Part shown: positions 26,203 through 35,639 of the stretch, one piece after another
How positions within the stretch are numbered: position 1 is the stretch's first letter
Layout of the letters: each line of letters opens with the position of its first letter
Assembly: GCF_900148835.1 (NCBI RefSeq)
Contig: NZ_FRYK01000002.1
Location: forward strand, 434,001 to 498,000
Reading direction: 5' to 3'
Origin: Flavobacterium cucumis
Lineage (GTDB): Bacteria; Bacteroidota; Bacteroidia; Flavobacteriales; Flavobacteriaceae
DNA length: 64,000 bases
Position numbers and translations under genes: made by a program
Notes under the pieces: generated by a model
The model's input: the letters and a program-made list of their open reading frames with translations, nothing else
Databases searched by the model: none
Told to the model about the DNA's origin: nothing

Positions 26203-27096
26203 ATGAAGAACTATTTATTACTTACAATTTTGTTTTTATCAGTTTCAACTTACGCTCAAAAAACTGAAGACATTAAATCGATTAAAGCAATGTGTGGTTG
26301 CTATGAAATCAAATTCAAATTTGCGGAAACGTTCAACTACCCTAAAGATTCTGCAAATTACAAAGCGTCTAAAGTAAAGCATGAAACCGCTTTAGAATGG
26401 GCACAATTGATTGAAGATGAGTCTAACAAAATTTCAATTCAGCATTTATTAATTGTTGGAAAAGGTCACATTGTAAAGCACTGGAGACAAGATTGGTTAT
26501 TTGAAAACACAAAATTGTATGACTACAACGGCTTTGAAGATTGGAAATTTAAATCACTTCCAAAAGATAAAGTAATAGGGCAATGGACACAAAAAGTATA
26601 TGAAGTTGACGATAAACCTAGATATGAAGGAAGTGCTTCATGGATTCATGCAGATGGACGCCACTATTGGGAAAACACTACAAACGCACCACTTCCAAGA
26701 AGAGAATATACGCAAAGAAGCGATTACAACATTACAAAAAGAACTAACGTACACGAAATTATCAAGAATGGCTGGATTCACGACCAGGACAACGATAAAA
26801 TTATTAGAGACGAAAAAGGTAATGACTATGTTTTAGCTCAAGAAAAAGGTCATAACACCTACACAAAAGTAGATGATTCAAAATGTGAAGCGGCTCAAAA
26901 ATGGTGGGTTGAAAACCAAGAGTTTTGGAAAAAAGTTCGCACAAAATGGAATGCTGAATTTGCAAAAAACAAAGACATAAAACTAAAAAGTGATATTGAT
27001 GGAAAACCATTATACATGCACTTAAGTAAATTAAAAAGAGACGCAAGCCAAGAGGAAATCAATACAGTAATTGACAGTTTTATAGTTTCAAAATAA
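26203..27096 (+). CDS. DUF6607 family secreted protein
   Basis: A 297-residue protein with a signal peptide (MKNYLLLTILFLSVSTYAQ). The remainder matches DUF6607 in overall character: an early MCGCYEI(K)F segment, many Trp residues (KHWRQDWLFENTKLYDYNGF), HADGRHYWENTTNAPLPRRE, and a C-terminal helical stretch with KWWVENQEFW. The function is unknown. In Bacteroidota such genes are found next to TonB receptors and HmuY genes, as here. The stop overlaps the receptor start by 1 nt, and the gene is first behind the iron-type promoter, so a role in heme or iron acquisition is likely. Confidence 0.8.
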   Translation: MKNYLLLTILFLSVSTYAQKTEDIKSIKAMCGCYEIKFKFAETFNYPKDSANYKASKVKHETALEWAQLIEDESNKISIQHLLIVGKGHIVKHWRQDWLFENTKLYDYNGFEDWKFKSLPKDKVIGQWTQKVYEVDDKPRYEGSASWIHADGRHYWENTTNAPLPRREYTQRSDYNITKRTNVHEIIKNGWIHDQDNDKIIRDEKGNDYVLAQEKGHNTYTKVDDSKCEAAQKWWVENQEFWKKVRTKWNAEFAKNKDIKLKSDIDGKPLYMHLSKLKRDASQEEINTVIDSFIVSK

Positions 27097-29168
27097 TGCA
27101 ATTCAAAAAAAACATAGGCATACTATTTTTCATTTCTTGTAGTCAATTTTTAATAGCTCAAGTTGAGAATGATTCTATTAAAACGAGTCATCTTAAAGAA
27201 GTTATTATAACAGGAACAAGAACCGAAAGAAACGTTGCAACACTACCTTTGCCAACACAAATTATAACTGGCGAAAGTATTCGCAAGTCAGGCTTAAGCC
27301 GTTTAAATGAAATTATTCAAGAGCAAACAGGTTTAATTACTGTACCTGATTTTGGTGGTGGCGAAGGTATTCAAATGCAGGGTTTAGATGCAGCCTATGT
27401 TATGATTTTAATTGATGGTCAACCCCTTTTTGGAAGAAGTGCAGGAACTTTGGATTTAAGCAGAATTTCGGTTAACAACATCGAAAAAATTGAAATTGTA
27501 AAAGGGGCTTCGTCAAGTTTGTACGGTTCAGAAGCATTAGCTGGAGTTGTAAATATTATTACAAAGAAAACTATAACTACAGAACAATTAAAAGGCAATA
27601 TCAACTACAAACTAGCTACATTCAATACGCATGATATTGCAACTTCACTTGAATTTGGTAAGAAAAAAATCGGATTCGAATTGTTTGGGAATTATTTTAA
27701 AACAGACGGTTATAATCTTTCGGAAAGTAACTTTGTTCAAACAGTTGAACCCTATTCAAATTTTACTATTCAACCAAAAGTAAAAATTAATTTTTCTAAC
27801 AAGTTGAATTTATTACTAAACTCGAGAATTTACAATCAAAACCAGGATTATAAAACAGAAGTTGGAACAGATAAATTCAGAGGAAAAAGTAAAATTAAAG
27901 AATGGAATAATTCTATTTTATTAAATCATGCCGTTTCTGAGAAATTCAAATTAGTTTATGATGTATATGCAACGAACTATAAAGCAGATGAATTTTTAAA
28001 AGATGAAAACAATGAACTGTTTGAAGAAAGTAATTTTAACCAATGGTTTTATAGACCTGAAATCCGATCACATTACAAAATAGATAAAAACACACTTACA
28101 ACCGGAATTGGTGTAAATTACGAAACGCTAGAAAGAACCTATTTTGAAGAGAAAGTAACCTTAAATTCGGAGTATTTATTTAGTCAATTCGAATGGTTCT
28201 TAAAAGAAAAATGGAATATATTGGTAGGTTTTCGTTATGATAACCATCATCAATATCAATCACAATTTAGTCCAAAAATTGGGTTAAATTATAAATGGAA
28301 TGAACACTTTTCTTTAAAAACCGCTATAGGTTATGGCTACAAAGCGCCCGATTTAAGACAATTGTATTTTGATTTCACCAATTCATCCGTGGGTTACACT
28401 GTTTTAGGCTATAATGTAGCAGCAGAAAAGCTTGCTGAATTACAAAGTCAAGGGCAAATATTATTTACAAACGGTTACGATTTTTCAAATCCGCTTAAAC
28501 CAGAAAGTTCCATAAACATCAATTTTGGTGGATACTACAAAAAAAATAAGCTTTCTGTTGATTATAATTTTTTTTACAATACCATAGAAAATTTAATTGA
28601 CACAAGAGCAATTGCACAAAGAACAAACGGTCAAAATGTTTTTTCTTATTTCAATATTGACAAAATTTTTACTTATGGTTTAGAATTAAACGGAACATAT
28701 AAAATGAATTCCAATTTCTCAATAAGTTCAGGTTACCAATACTTGATTGCTAAAGACCAAACCATAGTAGATAAAATTGAACGAGGCGAAATTTTCGCAA
28801 GAGACCCAATAACATTGTCCTCTTTCAGGCTAAAAGCTAGTGACTATTTCGGACTATACAATCGTTCAAAACATACAGCAAATATCAAACTAAATTATCA
28901 TATCCCATCAATTGAAACATCAATTAATGCTCGTGTTTTTTATAGAAGTAAATACGGAATTTTCGACTCAAACAACAATGCCATTTTAGATAAATACGAT
29001 GAATTTGTCAAAGGTTATTTTTTAACCAATCTGACCATAAATAAAGATTTTAAATATCGTTTTTCAGCTCAATTTGGAGTAAACAACTTGTTTGATTATA
29101 AAGATGAAAGGAATATTCCAAATGTATCAGGAAGACAATTATTTACAAGAATTCAATATCAATTTTAA
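27096..29168 (+). CDS. TonB-dependent outer-membrane receptor (heme/HmuR-like)
   Basis: A 690-residue receptor. It has a signal peptide (about 1-21), a plug domain at about 35-150 (LKEVIITGTRTERNVATLPL, then the NIEKIEIVKGASSSLYGSEA box) and a 22-strand-type beta-barrel ending in Phe (TRIQYQF). It imports a substrate using TonB energy. Its position between DUF6607 and HmuY genes indicates heme or a related iron source. The length is typical. I do not see a carboxypeptidase-like N-terminal domain, so it is not of the SusC type. Confidence 0.88.
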   Translation: MQFKKNIGILFFISCSQFLIAQVENDSIKTSHLKEVIITGTRTERNVATLPLPTQIITGESIRKSGLSRLNEIIQEQTGLITVPDFGGGEGIQMQGLDAAYVMILIDGQPLFGRSAGTLDLSRISVNNIEKIEIVKGASSSLYGSEALAGVVNIITKKTITTEQLKGNINYKLATFNTHDIATSLEFGKKKIGFELFGNYFKTDGYNLSESNFVQTVEPYSNFTIQPKVKINFSNKLNLLLNSRIYNQNQDYKTEVGTDKFRGKSKIKEWNNSILLNHAVSEKFKLVYDVYATNYKADEFLKDENNELFEESNFNQWFYRPEIRSHYKIDKNTLTTGIGVNYETLERTYFEEKVTLNSEYLFSQFEWFLKEKWNILVGFRYDNHHQYQSQFSPKIGLNYKWNEHFSLKTAIGYGYKAPDLRQLYFDFTNSSVGYTVLGYNVAAEKLAELQSQGQILFTNGYDFSNPLKPESSININFGGYYKKNKLSVDYNFFYNTIENLIDTRAIAQRTNGQNVFSYFNIDKIFTYGLELNGTYKMNSNFSISSGYQYLIAKDQTIVDKIERGEIFARDPITLSSFRLKASDYFGLYNRSKHTANIKLNYHIPSIETSINARVFYRSKYGIFDSNNNAILDKYDEFVKGYFLTNLTINKDFKYRFSAQFGVNNLFDYKDERNIPNVSGRQLFTRIQYQF

Positions 29169-29195
29169 AACAATTAATCAATAAATTTTATAATT

Positions 29196-29822
29196 ATGAC
29201 CAAATCAAATTTTTTTAAATCAGTTTTACTACTTTCAGTTTTTAGTTTCTTTACCGCTTGTTCTAATGACGATGATAACACATCAGGAACAGCAAATTTA
29301 GAAACCAAAACATTCTCAAATTTATATGCACCTCAAACAGGTGGAATGGGTACACCAGTTGGAGGGGAATTCACAAAATTTAGTTTCTCGCAAAACGCAG
29401 TTGTAACAAATGATACATGGGATATTGCATTTCGTGGCACAACAATTATTGTAAATGGTGGTACATCCATTGGAATTACAGATGAGCCAACTCGCACAGG
29501 TAATGGAGCTGTAAGCATTATTTCTAATACTTTAGATGCAGTTACTACAATTCCAAATGCTTCAACTTTCAATCAAGATGGTACAAATACTTACGCGATT
29601 CCAACAGGAAGTGGTAATGGATGGTACAATTATGATGGAGCAACAAACTTAGTTACTCCAATTGCAGGAAAAGTATTTGTTGTAAAAACGCACGATGGAA
29701 AATATGCTAAAATGGAAATTATTAGCTATTACAAAGATGCTCCAGCAAATCCAGAAGCTACTTCGTTAACAAGATATTTTACATTTAAATATGTTTACCA
29801 ACCAAACGGAACAAATTTCTAA
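29196..29822 (+). CDS. hmuY: HmuY-family heme-binding lipoprotein
   Basis: A 208-residue lipoprotein: signal peptide with Cys at about 22 (LLLSVFSFFTACSNDDD), then a HmuY-type beta fold (TNDTWDIAFRGTTIIVNGG, GKVFVVKTHDGKYAKMEII, LTRYFTFKYVYQPNGTNF). HmuY proteins bind heme at the cell surface and pass it to a TonB receptor; the gene lies 27 nt after such a receptor. Heme-ligand residues cannot be assigned with confidence by eye, and some family members bind other ligands. Confidence 0.82.
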   Translation: MTKSNFFKSVLLLSVFSFFTACSNDDDNTSGTANLETKTFSNLYAPQTGGMGTPVGGEFTKFSFSQNAVVTNDTWDIAFRGTTIIVNGGTSIGITDEPTRTGNGAVSIISNTLDAVTTIPNASTFNQDGTNTYAIPTGSGNGWYNYDGATNLVTPIAGKVFVVKTHDGKYAKMEIISYYKDAPANPEATSLTRYFTFKYVYQPNGTNF

Positions 29823-29845
29823 TAAATAATATACCAGAATACTAC

Positions 29846-29889
29846 AATGCAATGTAATCTATTACTAGAATAATAGGTTATATTGCATT
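29846..29889 (+). terminator. Long hairpin after hmuY
   Basis: An 18-bp stem with two G-T pairs (29847-29864 with 29871-29888) and a 6-nt loop, 24 nt after the stop. There is no T run, so it may stabilise the 3' end rather than terminate alone. Confidence 0.5.
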
Positions 29890-30069
29890 ATGCCAATTGC
29901 CAAATATAGATATTAATCTTACTTTGAAAATATTGTTTTAAAATTTATCTTAAAAAACAATTCCATAAAAAAAATGAGTTGTAAAGCTACTTTAATTTCA
30001 CACATAAATTTATAAACTTATTTTAGGCAAGATCTAAAAAAACACATCATCAGCACATGAAAACCCTAT

Positions 30070-31372
30070 CATCCGAGTTCTAAAACAAACCATCACTTAA
30101 CCACAAAGCAAAAAAAAACTCGCGACCATCCGTTAAATCAGCCTCATCCGCGTTCCAAATTTTAAAAATTCCCAAAATTTCTCTAATCCGTGTTCCAAAA
30201 AAACCTGAAACTTGAAACCTGAAACCACTCAAAGATTTCTCAAATTCCCCCAATCCGTGTTCCTAAAAAATCCGTCACCATCCGCCTTCGCTTTAGCGAA
30301 TCCGTCACCATCCGCGTTTTGTCAAAGCAAACCCGTGTCATCCGCGTTCCAAATTTTAACCATTCCTCCACAATTAAAATTTTAAAAATTCCTAAAATTT
30401 CTCCAATCCGTGTTCCTAAAAAAACTGAAACCAAGCAAAGATTTTTCTAAAATTTCTAAAATTTCTAAAATCTGTGTTCCTAAAAAATCCGTCACCATCC
30501 GCCTTCGCTTTAGCGAACTATATTTAACCACAAAGCAAGCCAAAGAAAAACCCGCGACCATTCGTTAAATCCGTTTCATCCACGTTCCAAATTTCAAAGA
30601 TTCCTCCCAAATTAAAACTCTAAAATTTCTATAATTTCTCCAATCCATGTTCCAAAAACTTGAAACCTGAAACCTGAAACTTGAAACCACTCAAAGATTT
30701 CTCAAATTCCCCCAATCCGTGTTCCCAAAAATCCGCCACCATCGGCCTTCGCTTTAGCGAATCCGTCACCATCCGCGTTTTGTCAAAGCAAACCCGTGTC
30801 ATCCGCGTTCCAAATTTCAAAGATTCCTCCCCAATTAAAATTTTAAAAACCACCAAAATTTCTCCAATCCATGTTCCTAAAAAAACTGAAACCAAGCAAA
30901 AATTTTTCTAATTTCTAAAATTTCTAAAATCTGTGTTCCTAAAAAATCCGTCACCATCCGCCTTCGCTTTAGCGAACTCAATTTAACCACAAAGCAAGCC
31001 AAAGAAAAACCCGCGACCATCCGTTAAATCAGCGTCATCCGCGTTCCAAATTTCAAAGATTCCTCCTCAATTAAAATTTTAAAAACCACCAAAATTTCTC
31101 TAATCCGTGTTCCAAAAACTTGAAACCTGAAACTTGAAACCTGAAACCACTCAAAGATTTCTCAAATTCCCCCAATCCGTGTTACAAAAAATCCGCCACC
31201 ATCGGCCTTCGCTTTAGCGAATCCGTCACCATCCGCGTTTTGTCAAAGCAAACCCGTTTCATCCGCGTTCCAAATTTTAAAGATCTCCCCTATTAAAATT
31301 TTAAAAATTCCTAAAATTTCTCCAATCCGTGTTCCTAAAAAAACTGAAACCAAAAAAAATCCGCAAATGCGG
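30070..31372. repeat. Dispersed repeat block 2 (1.3 kb)
   Basis: The largest of five blocks. It carries five TTCGCTTTAGCGAA units, several GTCACCATCCGCGTTTTGTC and TCATCCGCGTTCCAAAT modules, CGTTAAATC linkers, and short runs of the heptamer TGAAACC/TGAAACT. About 430-nt segments (from near 30280 and again from near 30740 and 31200) are near-duplicates of each other, so the block grew by tandem duplication. Open frames within it are not genes. It abuts the stop codon of the sugar transferase gene. Confidence 0.88.
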
Positions 31373-31373
31373 A

Positions 31374-32579
31374 TTAATGAAATTTTATAATTTTAGCAGG
31401 AACACCCACCGCCGTACAGTTATCAGGAAGATCATCTAATACTACAGCACCAGCTCCAACGATAACACTTTTACCAATAACTACATTTTGCTTGATACTA
31501 GCCCCTATCCCTATATGCGTTTTTGCGCCTACTTTAACATTCCCTCCTAAAGTAGCATTGGGAGCTACATGCACATAATCCTCTAATTCACAATCATGTT
31601 CTACTATAGCACCTGTATTAACAATACAATGATTGCCAATTTTTGCCCCAGCATTTATAACCGCTGTCGCAAAAACTTGACACCCTACTCCTAATTCAGC
31701 ATGATTCGATACTACGGCACTTGGATGAATTGTCATAATAAAATTAGTTTTAAGTTGTTGTACCAAACCTTCTCGATGCAATGGATTTCCAATAGCAACA
31801 ATTGCATCAAAAGATACATAATCACTATTTTTATTTCGTAAATCAACATCATAACCCCCTATAAACTGAGAAACTTCTGCATCGTCTAAAACAGCCTTAA
31901 TGGAATGCTTCCCTTCTACCTCTATGCAATCCACCACCACCTTGGCATGACCTCCAGCACCAAAAACAAGCAGATTAGAATTTCCTCTAAACGGCTCCAT
32001 AGTGACTCCTTGATTCGCATTGATACCTTCCGACTGAACAACCTTCTGAATAGTTTTCAGTAAAATCTTCAAATCTAAAAGCAAAGAACAATGTTCAACA
32101 TACCAAACATCATAGGCAAACTTCTGCTCCCAACTGATTGCATTTCTACCATTCACTTGTGCCCAACCTGTAATTCCAGGACGAACATCATGACGCTTTT
32201 TTTGCACTGCATTATATAAAGGCAGGTACTGAACCAACAAAGGCCTCGGCCCTATCAAACTCATATCGCCTTTCAAAACATTCAACAATTGCGGTATCTC
32301 ATCTAAAGAGGTTTTACGTACAAAACGACCAATTGTAGTCAAACGCTCCGCATCGGATAACAAGTTCCCCTCACTATCTTTTTTTTCATTCATGGTCTTG
32401 AACTTCACAATTCGAAACAGCTTTTCATTTTTACCTGGGCGGGTTTGAAAGAAAAAAGGCTTCCCTTGGGTGGCAAAAAATAATCCAATAGTAACCAAAA
32501 TAAATAACGGACTTAACAGTAACAAACCAAATAAGGCGACTGTAAAATCAAAGAGGCGTTTAAGGTAGTTTTTGTACAT
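31374..32579 (-). CDS. Fused initiating sugar transferase and acetyltransferase (PglC-PglD type)
   Basis: A 401-residue bifunctional protein. Residues 1-200 form a monotopic bacterial sugar transferase that puts the first sugar phosphate on undecaprenyl phosphate: an N-terminal membrane helix, then FKTMNEKKDSEGNLLSDAER, KTSLDEIPQLLNVLKGDMSL and IGPRPLL. From about 205 a PglD/NeuD-like acetyltransferase follows, with a nucleotide-sugar-binding start (NLLVFGAGGHAKVVVD) and a left-handed hexapeptide helix (GNVKVGAKTHIGIGASIKQN). Neisseria PglB has the same order of domains, and there the product is N,N'-diacetylbacillosamine. Here the first sugar is thus probably a 4-amino sugar acetylated by the same protein. 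The start overlaps the stop of the upstream nuclease gene. Confidence 0.85.
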   Translation of the reverse strand: MYKNYLKRLFDFTVALFGLLLLSPLFILVTIGLFFATQGKPFFFQTRPGKNEKLFRIVKFKTMNEKKDSEGNLLSDAERLTTIGRFVRKTSLDEIPQLLNVLKGDMSLIGPRPLLVQYLPLYNAVQKKRHDVRPGITGWAQVNGRNAISWEQKFAYDVWYVEHCSLLLDLKILLKTIQKVVQSEGINANQGVTMEPFRGNSNLLVFGAGGHAKVVVDCIEVEGKHSIKAVLDDAEVSQFIGGYDVDLRNKNSDYVSFDAIVAIGNPLHREGLVQQLKTNFIMTIHPSAVVSNHAELGVGCQVFATAVINAGAKIGNHCIVNTGAIVEHDCELEDYVHVAPNATLGGNVKVGAKTHIGIGASIKQNVVIGKSVIVGAGAVVLDDLPDNCTAVGVPAKIIKFH

Positions 32580-33610
32580 TATGGCAATTTTGTTACATCT
32601 TCTTTTAAAACATGTTCCACCTCCTCAACTAACGTTTTTTTATCAGGAAGTATGGTTACATATTTTGAAGCAAATACTTTATTTTGAAATCCATCTAATA
32701 TATATTCTGCTGTAATTTCATCTTTTTCAGCACACAGAATGATACCTATCGGTGGATTATCATCAGATTCATTTATTTCTGTTCTGTAATAATTAAGGTA
32801 TGTATTTAATTGACCACCATCAGCAATATTAAGTTTTGTTGTTTTCAGTTCGATAAGAATGTAGCTTCTTAATATCTTGTTGTAAAATACCATATCTACA
32901 TAATAATGCGTGTTATTAATGGTAATTCTTTGTTGCGATCCAACAAACATAAACCCTCTACCTAATTCTAATAAAAATTCTTCTATATGCCGAATGAGTT
33001 TAGCTTCAAACTCTTTTTCGAGCAAAGGTTTGTTTTCTGGGATTCCAAGGAATTCAAAAACATAAGGGTCTTTTATCAAATCTTCTGGCTGGCTGAGTTC
33101 TTGACCTTTTTGAGCTAATTGTAATACTTTTTCTTTATTATTTTTTCCTTGGGAAAGCAAAAGTCTCTCATACAACGAACTGTTAATTTGCCTTTTTAAT
33201 TCACGAACAGACCACGAAGAATTTACACTTTCCTTTTCATAAAAACTTCGCTTATCGTTATCTTCTATGATTAACAACTCACAAATATGCGTCCATGACA
33301 AATGTCCAGTCAGTGACTGGACGTCTGGATAGGTAATGTAAAATTTTCGCATATTAAACAAGTTAGCCCTTGAAAATCCTTTACCTATTTCATTGGTTAA
33401 TATTTTCGACAACCTCAATATAATTTGTCTTGAAGTAGTACTGTCTATTTTATTCTTTTGTTCCGCCGCAACTATTTCACTTCCAATTTGCCAATACGTT
33501 AGGATAAGTTGTTGATTTACCTTTTGATATATGTTTTTTCGTGAAGTAGAAATAATACTTTTTATGATCTCGGATAAATTACTTCCTATATTTTCTAAAT
33601 TTTCTTGCAT
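32579..33610 (-). CDS. YhcG/DUF1016-type PD-(D/E)XK nuclease
   Basis: A 343-residue protein of the YhcG family. The DUF1016 N-terminal helical domain (LILTYWQIGSEIVAAEQ, then GKGFSRANLFNMRKFY) is followed by a C-terminal PD-(D/E)XK nuclease domain (YYVDMVFYNKILRSYILIEL followed by K, giving the D...E-x-K site). The function is unsettled; family members are linked to DNA repair, defence and mobile elements. It overlaps the sugar transferase gene by 3 nt and is clearly foreign to polysaccharide synthesis, probably brought in during rearrangement of this end of the locus. Confidence 0.88.
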   Translation of the reverse strand: MQENLENIGSNLSEIIKSIISTSRKNIYQKVNQQLILTYWQIGSEIVAAEQKNKIDSTTSRQIILRLSKILTNEIGKGFSRANLFNMRKFYITYPDVQSLTGHLSWTHICELLIIEDNDKRSFYEKESVNSSWSVRELKRQINSSLYERLLLSQGKNNKEKVLQLAQKGQELSQPEDLIKDPYVFEFLGIPENKPLLEKEFEAKLIRHIEEFLLELGRGFMFVGSQQRITINNTHYYVDMVFYNKILRSYILIELKTTKLNIADGGQLNTYLNYYRTEINESDDNPPIGIILCAEKDEITAEYILDGFQNKVFASKYVTILPDKKTLVEEVEHVLKEDVTKLP

Positions 33611-33691
33611 AAACTACTACTAAATGTAAAGATAAAGATAGTTACAATGGCTAAGATAAAAAATCACTATAACTTAAATAAAAAAAATTAG

Positions 33692-33742
33692 CTTATTTCC
33701 TAAAAACAAACCTAAAGTAACTACAATGAATAACGGACTTAC
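33692..33742 (-). pseudogene. Relic of a second sugar transferase gene
   Basis: On the minus strand this short stretch reads PVSPLFIVVTLGLFLGNK. It closely matches the N-terminal membrane helix of the intact sugar transferase (LSPLFILVTIGLFFATQGK), at the DNA level too (about 20 of 24 bases in the best part). It is cut off exactly where a solo IS3 end begins. It is best read as the remains of a second or older initiating transferase gene. Confidence 0.6.
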
Positions 33743-33847
33743 TGGATATGCAAACAAAAAGTACAATTAAAGTTAAGCGGCATTTTTATAAATGTTGTTT
33801 TGATTATTAAATTCTTCGATTGTCTTGTAATGCAATGCCACGTGTCT
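33743..33847. mobile_element. Solo IS3 end (105 bp), copy 2
   Basis: A diverged copy of 25436-25541, starting TGGATATGCAAACAAAAAGT. It is followed by the same TAGATATACTAATTTA sequence and the same repeat modules as copy 1. No transposase sequence is attached. Confidence 0.75.
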
Positions 33848-34472
33848 AGATATACTAATTTATGCAAAGCAACACAAAGATTTTTTAAATTACCCCCATT
33901 TTTAAAATCCGTGTTCCAAAAAATCCGCCACCATCCACCATCGCTTTAGCGAATCCGTCACTATCCGCGTTTTGCCAAAGCAAACCCGTGTCATCCGCGT
34001 TCCAAATTTTAAAGATTTATCTCCAATTAAAATTTTCAAAATCCGTGTTCCCAAAAATCCGTCACCACCCTCCTTCGCTTTAGCGAACCCTATTCAACTG
34101 TAATCCCGATAGCTATCGGGAGCAAAGCAAGCCAAAGAAAAACCCGCGACCATCCGTTAAATCAGCGTCATCCGCGTTCCAAATTTCAAATTTTAAAAAT
34201 TTCTCAAATTTCTCCAATCTGTGTTCCAAAAAACTTGAAACCTGAAACTTGAAACCACGCAGATATTTCTAAAATTCCCCCAATCCGTGTTCCCAAAAAT
34301 CCGTCACCATCCACCTTCGCTTTAGCGAATCCGTCACCATCCGCGTTTTGCCAAAGCAAACCCGTGTCATCCGCGTTCCAAATTTTAACCATTCCTCCCA
34401 AATTAAAATTTCTATAATTTCCCCAATCCGTGTTCCTAAAAAACTTGAATCCTAAAACTTAAAACCAAAACC
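33848..34472. repeat. Dispersed repeat block 3
   Basis: The same modules as block 1, with three TCGCTTTAGCGAA palindromes, a separate hairpin near 34110 (CCCGATAGCTATCGGG, a perfect 16-bp palindrome) and a short TGAAACC/TGAAACT run. It begins like block 1 for over 150 bp, including the IS-end junction, and ends at the glycosyltransferase stop codon. Confidence 0.85.
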
Positions 34473-35639
34473 CTACTCAATTTCCAATAACAACCTTTTA
34501 TACTCCTCTAACAAAGCATCCCAAACCACTCGCTGTTCATAACGCGATTGTATCATTCGCCTCGCATTTTGTCGTAGTTGGTTATAATACGCTATATCAG
34601 AACACATTTTTTGCATGGCTTGCACAATTGCCGCTACATTTTTCACGGGTATGATAGTTCCGTTTTCACCTTCAATAATGATCTCATTACATCCATTGAT
34701 ATCCGTAACAATTGAAGGAAGCCCCATTGCCCCCGCTTGCATCACCACATTAGGAAATCCTTCACGATAACTAGGAAAAACCAAACAATCACTGATAGCA
34801 AAATAAGGACGAACGTCCGACTGAAAACCAACAGAAATTATATTTGGATTAGTTTCGATTGCTTTTAATGTTTCGGATTGTAAAGGATCTAATTCACCCT
34901 CTAACGATCCTACCAATAAAAGCTTCAAGCTTAAAGTTTCAGGTTTCAAATGAGTAAATCCTGAAATTAACTCATTGATTCCCTTATCACCTACCAAGCG
35001 CCCTACAAAAACAAAAACAAAATCGTTAGGTTGTAAAAGTAACGATTGCTTCAATTCCAGTTTTTGAACTTCACTAAATAAAGCGGGATCAAAATAATGG
35101 GTGTCTATTCCGTTAGATGAGCCATTGGCGATAACCTTTAATTTTTCTTTTTTAGTATAGTTATTAGCTAAAATAAAATCGTATAATCCAGTAGAATTAG
35201 GATATACCTTAGTAGCACAACGATAGGTCAGTTTTTCTACAAAATCTAACAAGCTTCGCTTTATTCCAGTTGCTTCCATTAAGGGCAATCCTGCTACCGT
35301 GTGCAAACGCACAGGAACACCTGCTAATTTCGCACCTAACATCCCTACAATACCCGCTTTAGGTGTATGTGAATGTACAATGGTAGGACGCTCTCGTTTA
35401 CATAATTTATAAAATTCCCACAAGGATTTTAAATCATTAATAGGCGAAATGGTTCGAGTCATTTCTAAAGCAGCCACACAAACATTTTCATTTTGAGCTA
35501 CATCTTGCAACTCCTTACCTGAACTCGACACCCCCAAGACATCAAATCCTTGTTGTGTCATGAAACGATGTTGTCCTTTTAACAACGTTTTTAACGATAT
35601 GGGTACAGTAGTAATACGAATGAGTTTAGAGGTAGTCAT
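34473..35639 (-). CDS. Glycosyltransferase family 4 (PglA-like)
   Basis: A 388-residue GT-B fold glycosyltransferase. The N-terminal half shows HSHTPKAGIVGMLGAKLAGV and a typical HTVAGLPLME loop. The C-terminal nucleotide-sugar domain has VFVFVGRLVGDKGINELISG and PSYREGFPNVVMQAGAMGLP with the E-x7-E motif. The pattern is closest to PglA/CapM-type enzymes that add the second sugar to a lipid-linked bacillosamine or similar residue, which would suit the PglB-like initiator of this locus. It is separated from the next upstream gene by 220 nt. Confidence 0.85.
   Translation of the reverse strand: MTTSKLIRITTVPISLKTLLKGQHRFMTQQGFDVLGVSSSGKELQDVAQNENVCVAALEMTRTISPINDLKSLWEFYKLCKRERPTIVHSHTPKAGIVGMLGAKLAGVPVRLHTVAGLPLMEATGIKRSLLDFVEKLTYRCATKVYPNSTGLYDFILANNYTKKEKLKVIANGSSNGIDTHYFDPALFSEVQKLELKQSLLLQPNDFVFVFVGRLVGDKGINELISGFTHLKPETLSLKLLLVGSLEGELDPLQSETLKAIETNPNIISVGFQSDVRPYFAISDCLVFPSYREGFPNVVMQAGAMGLPSIVTDINGCNEIIIEGENGTIIPVKNVAAIVQAMQKMCSDIAYYNQLRQNARRMIQSRYEQRVVWDALLEEYKRLLLEIE

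Noticed and set aside
30240-30911. Several ORFs of 60-90 codons in repeat block 2 (and similar ones in the other blocks)
   Set aside because: They are read-through of the repeat modules and give the same low-complexity peptides (for example SGFKFQVSGF) in each block.
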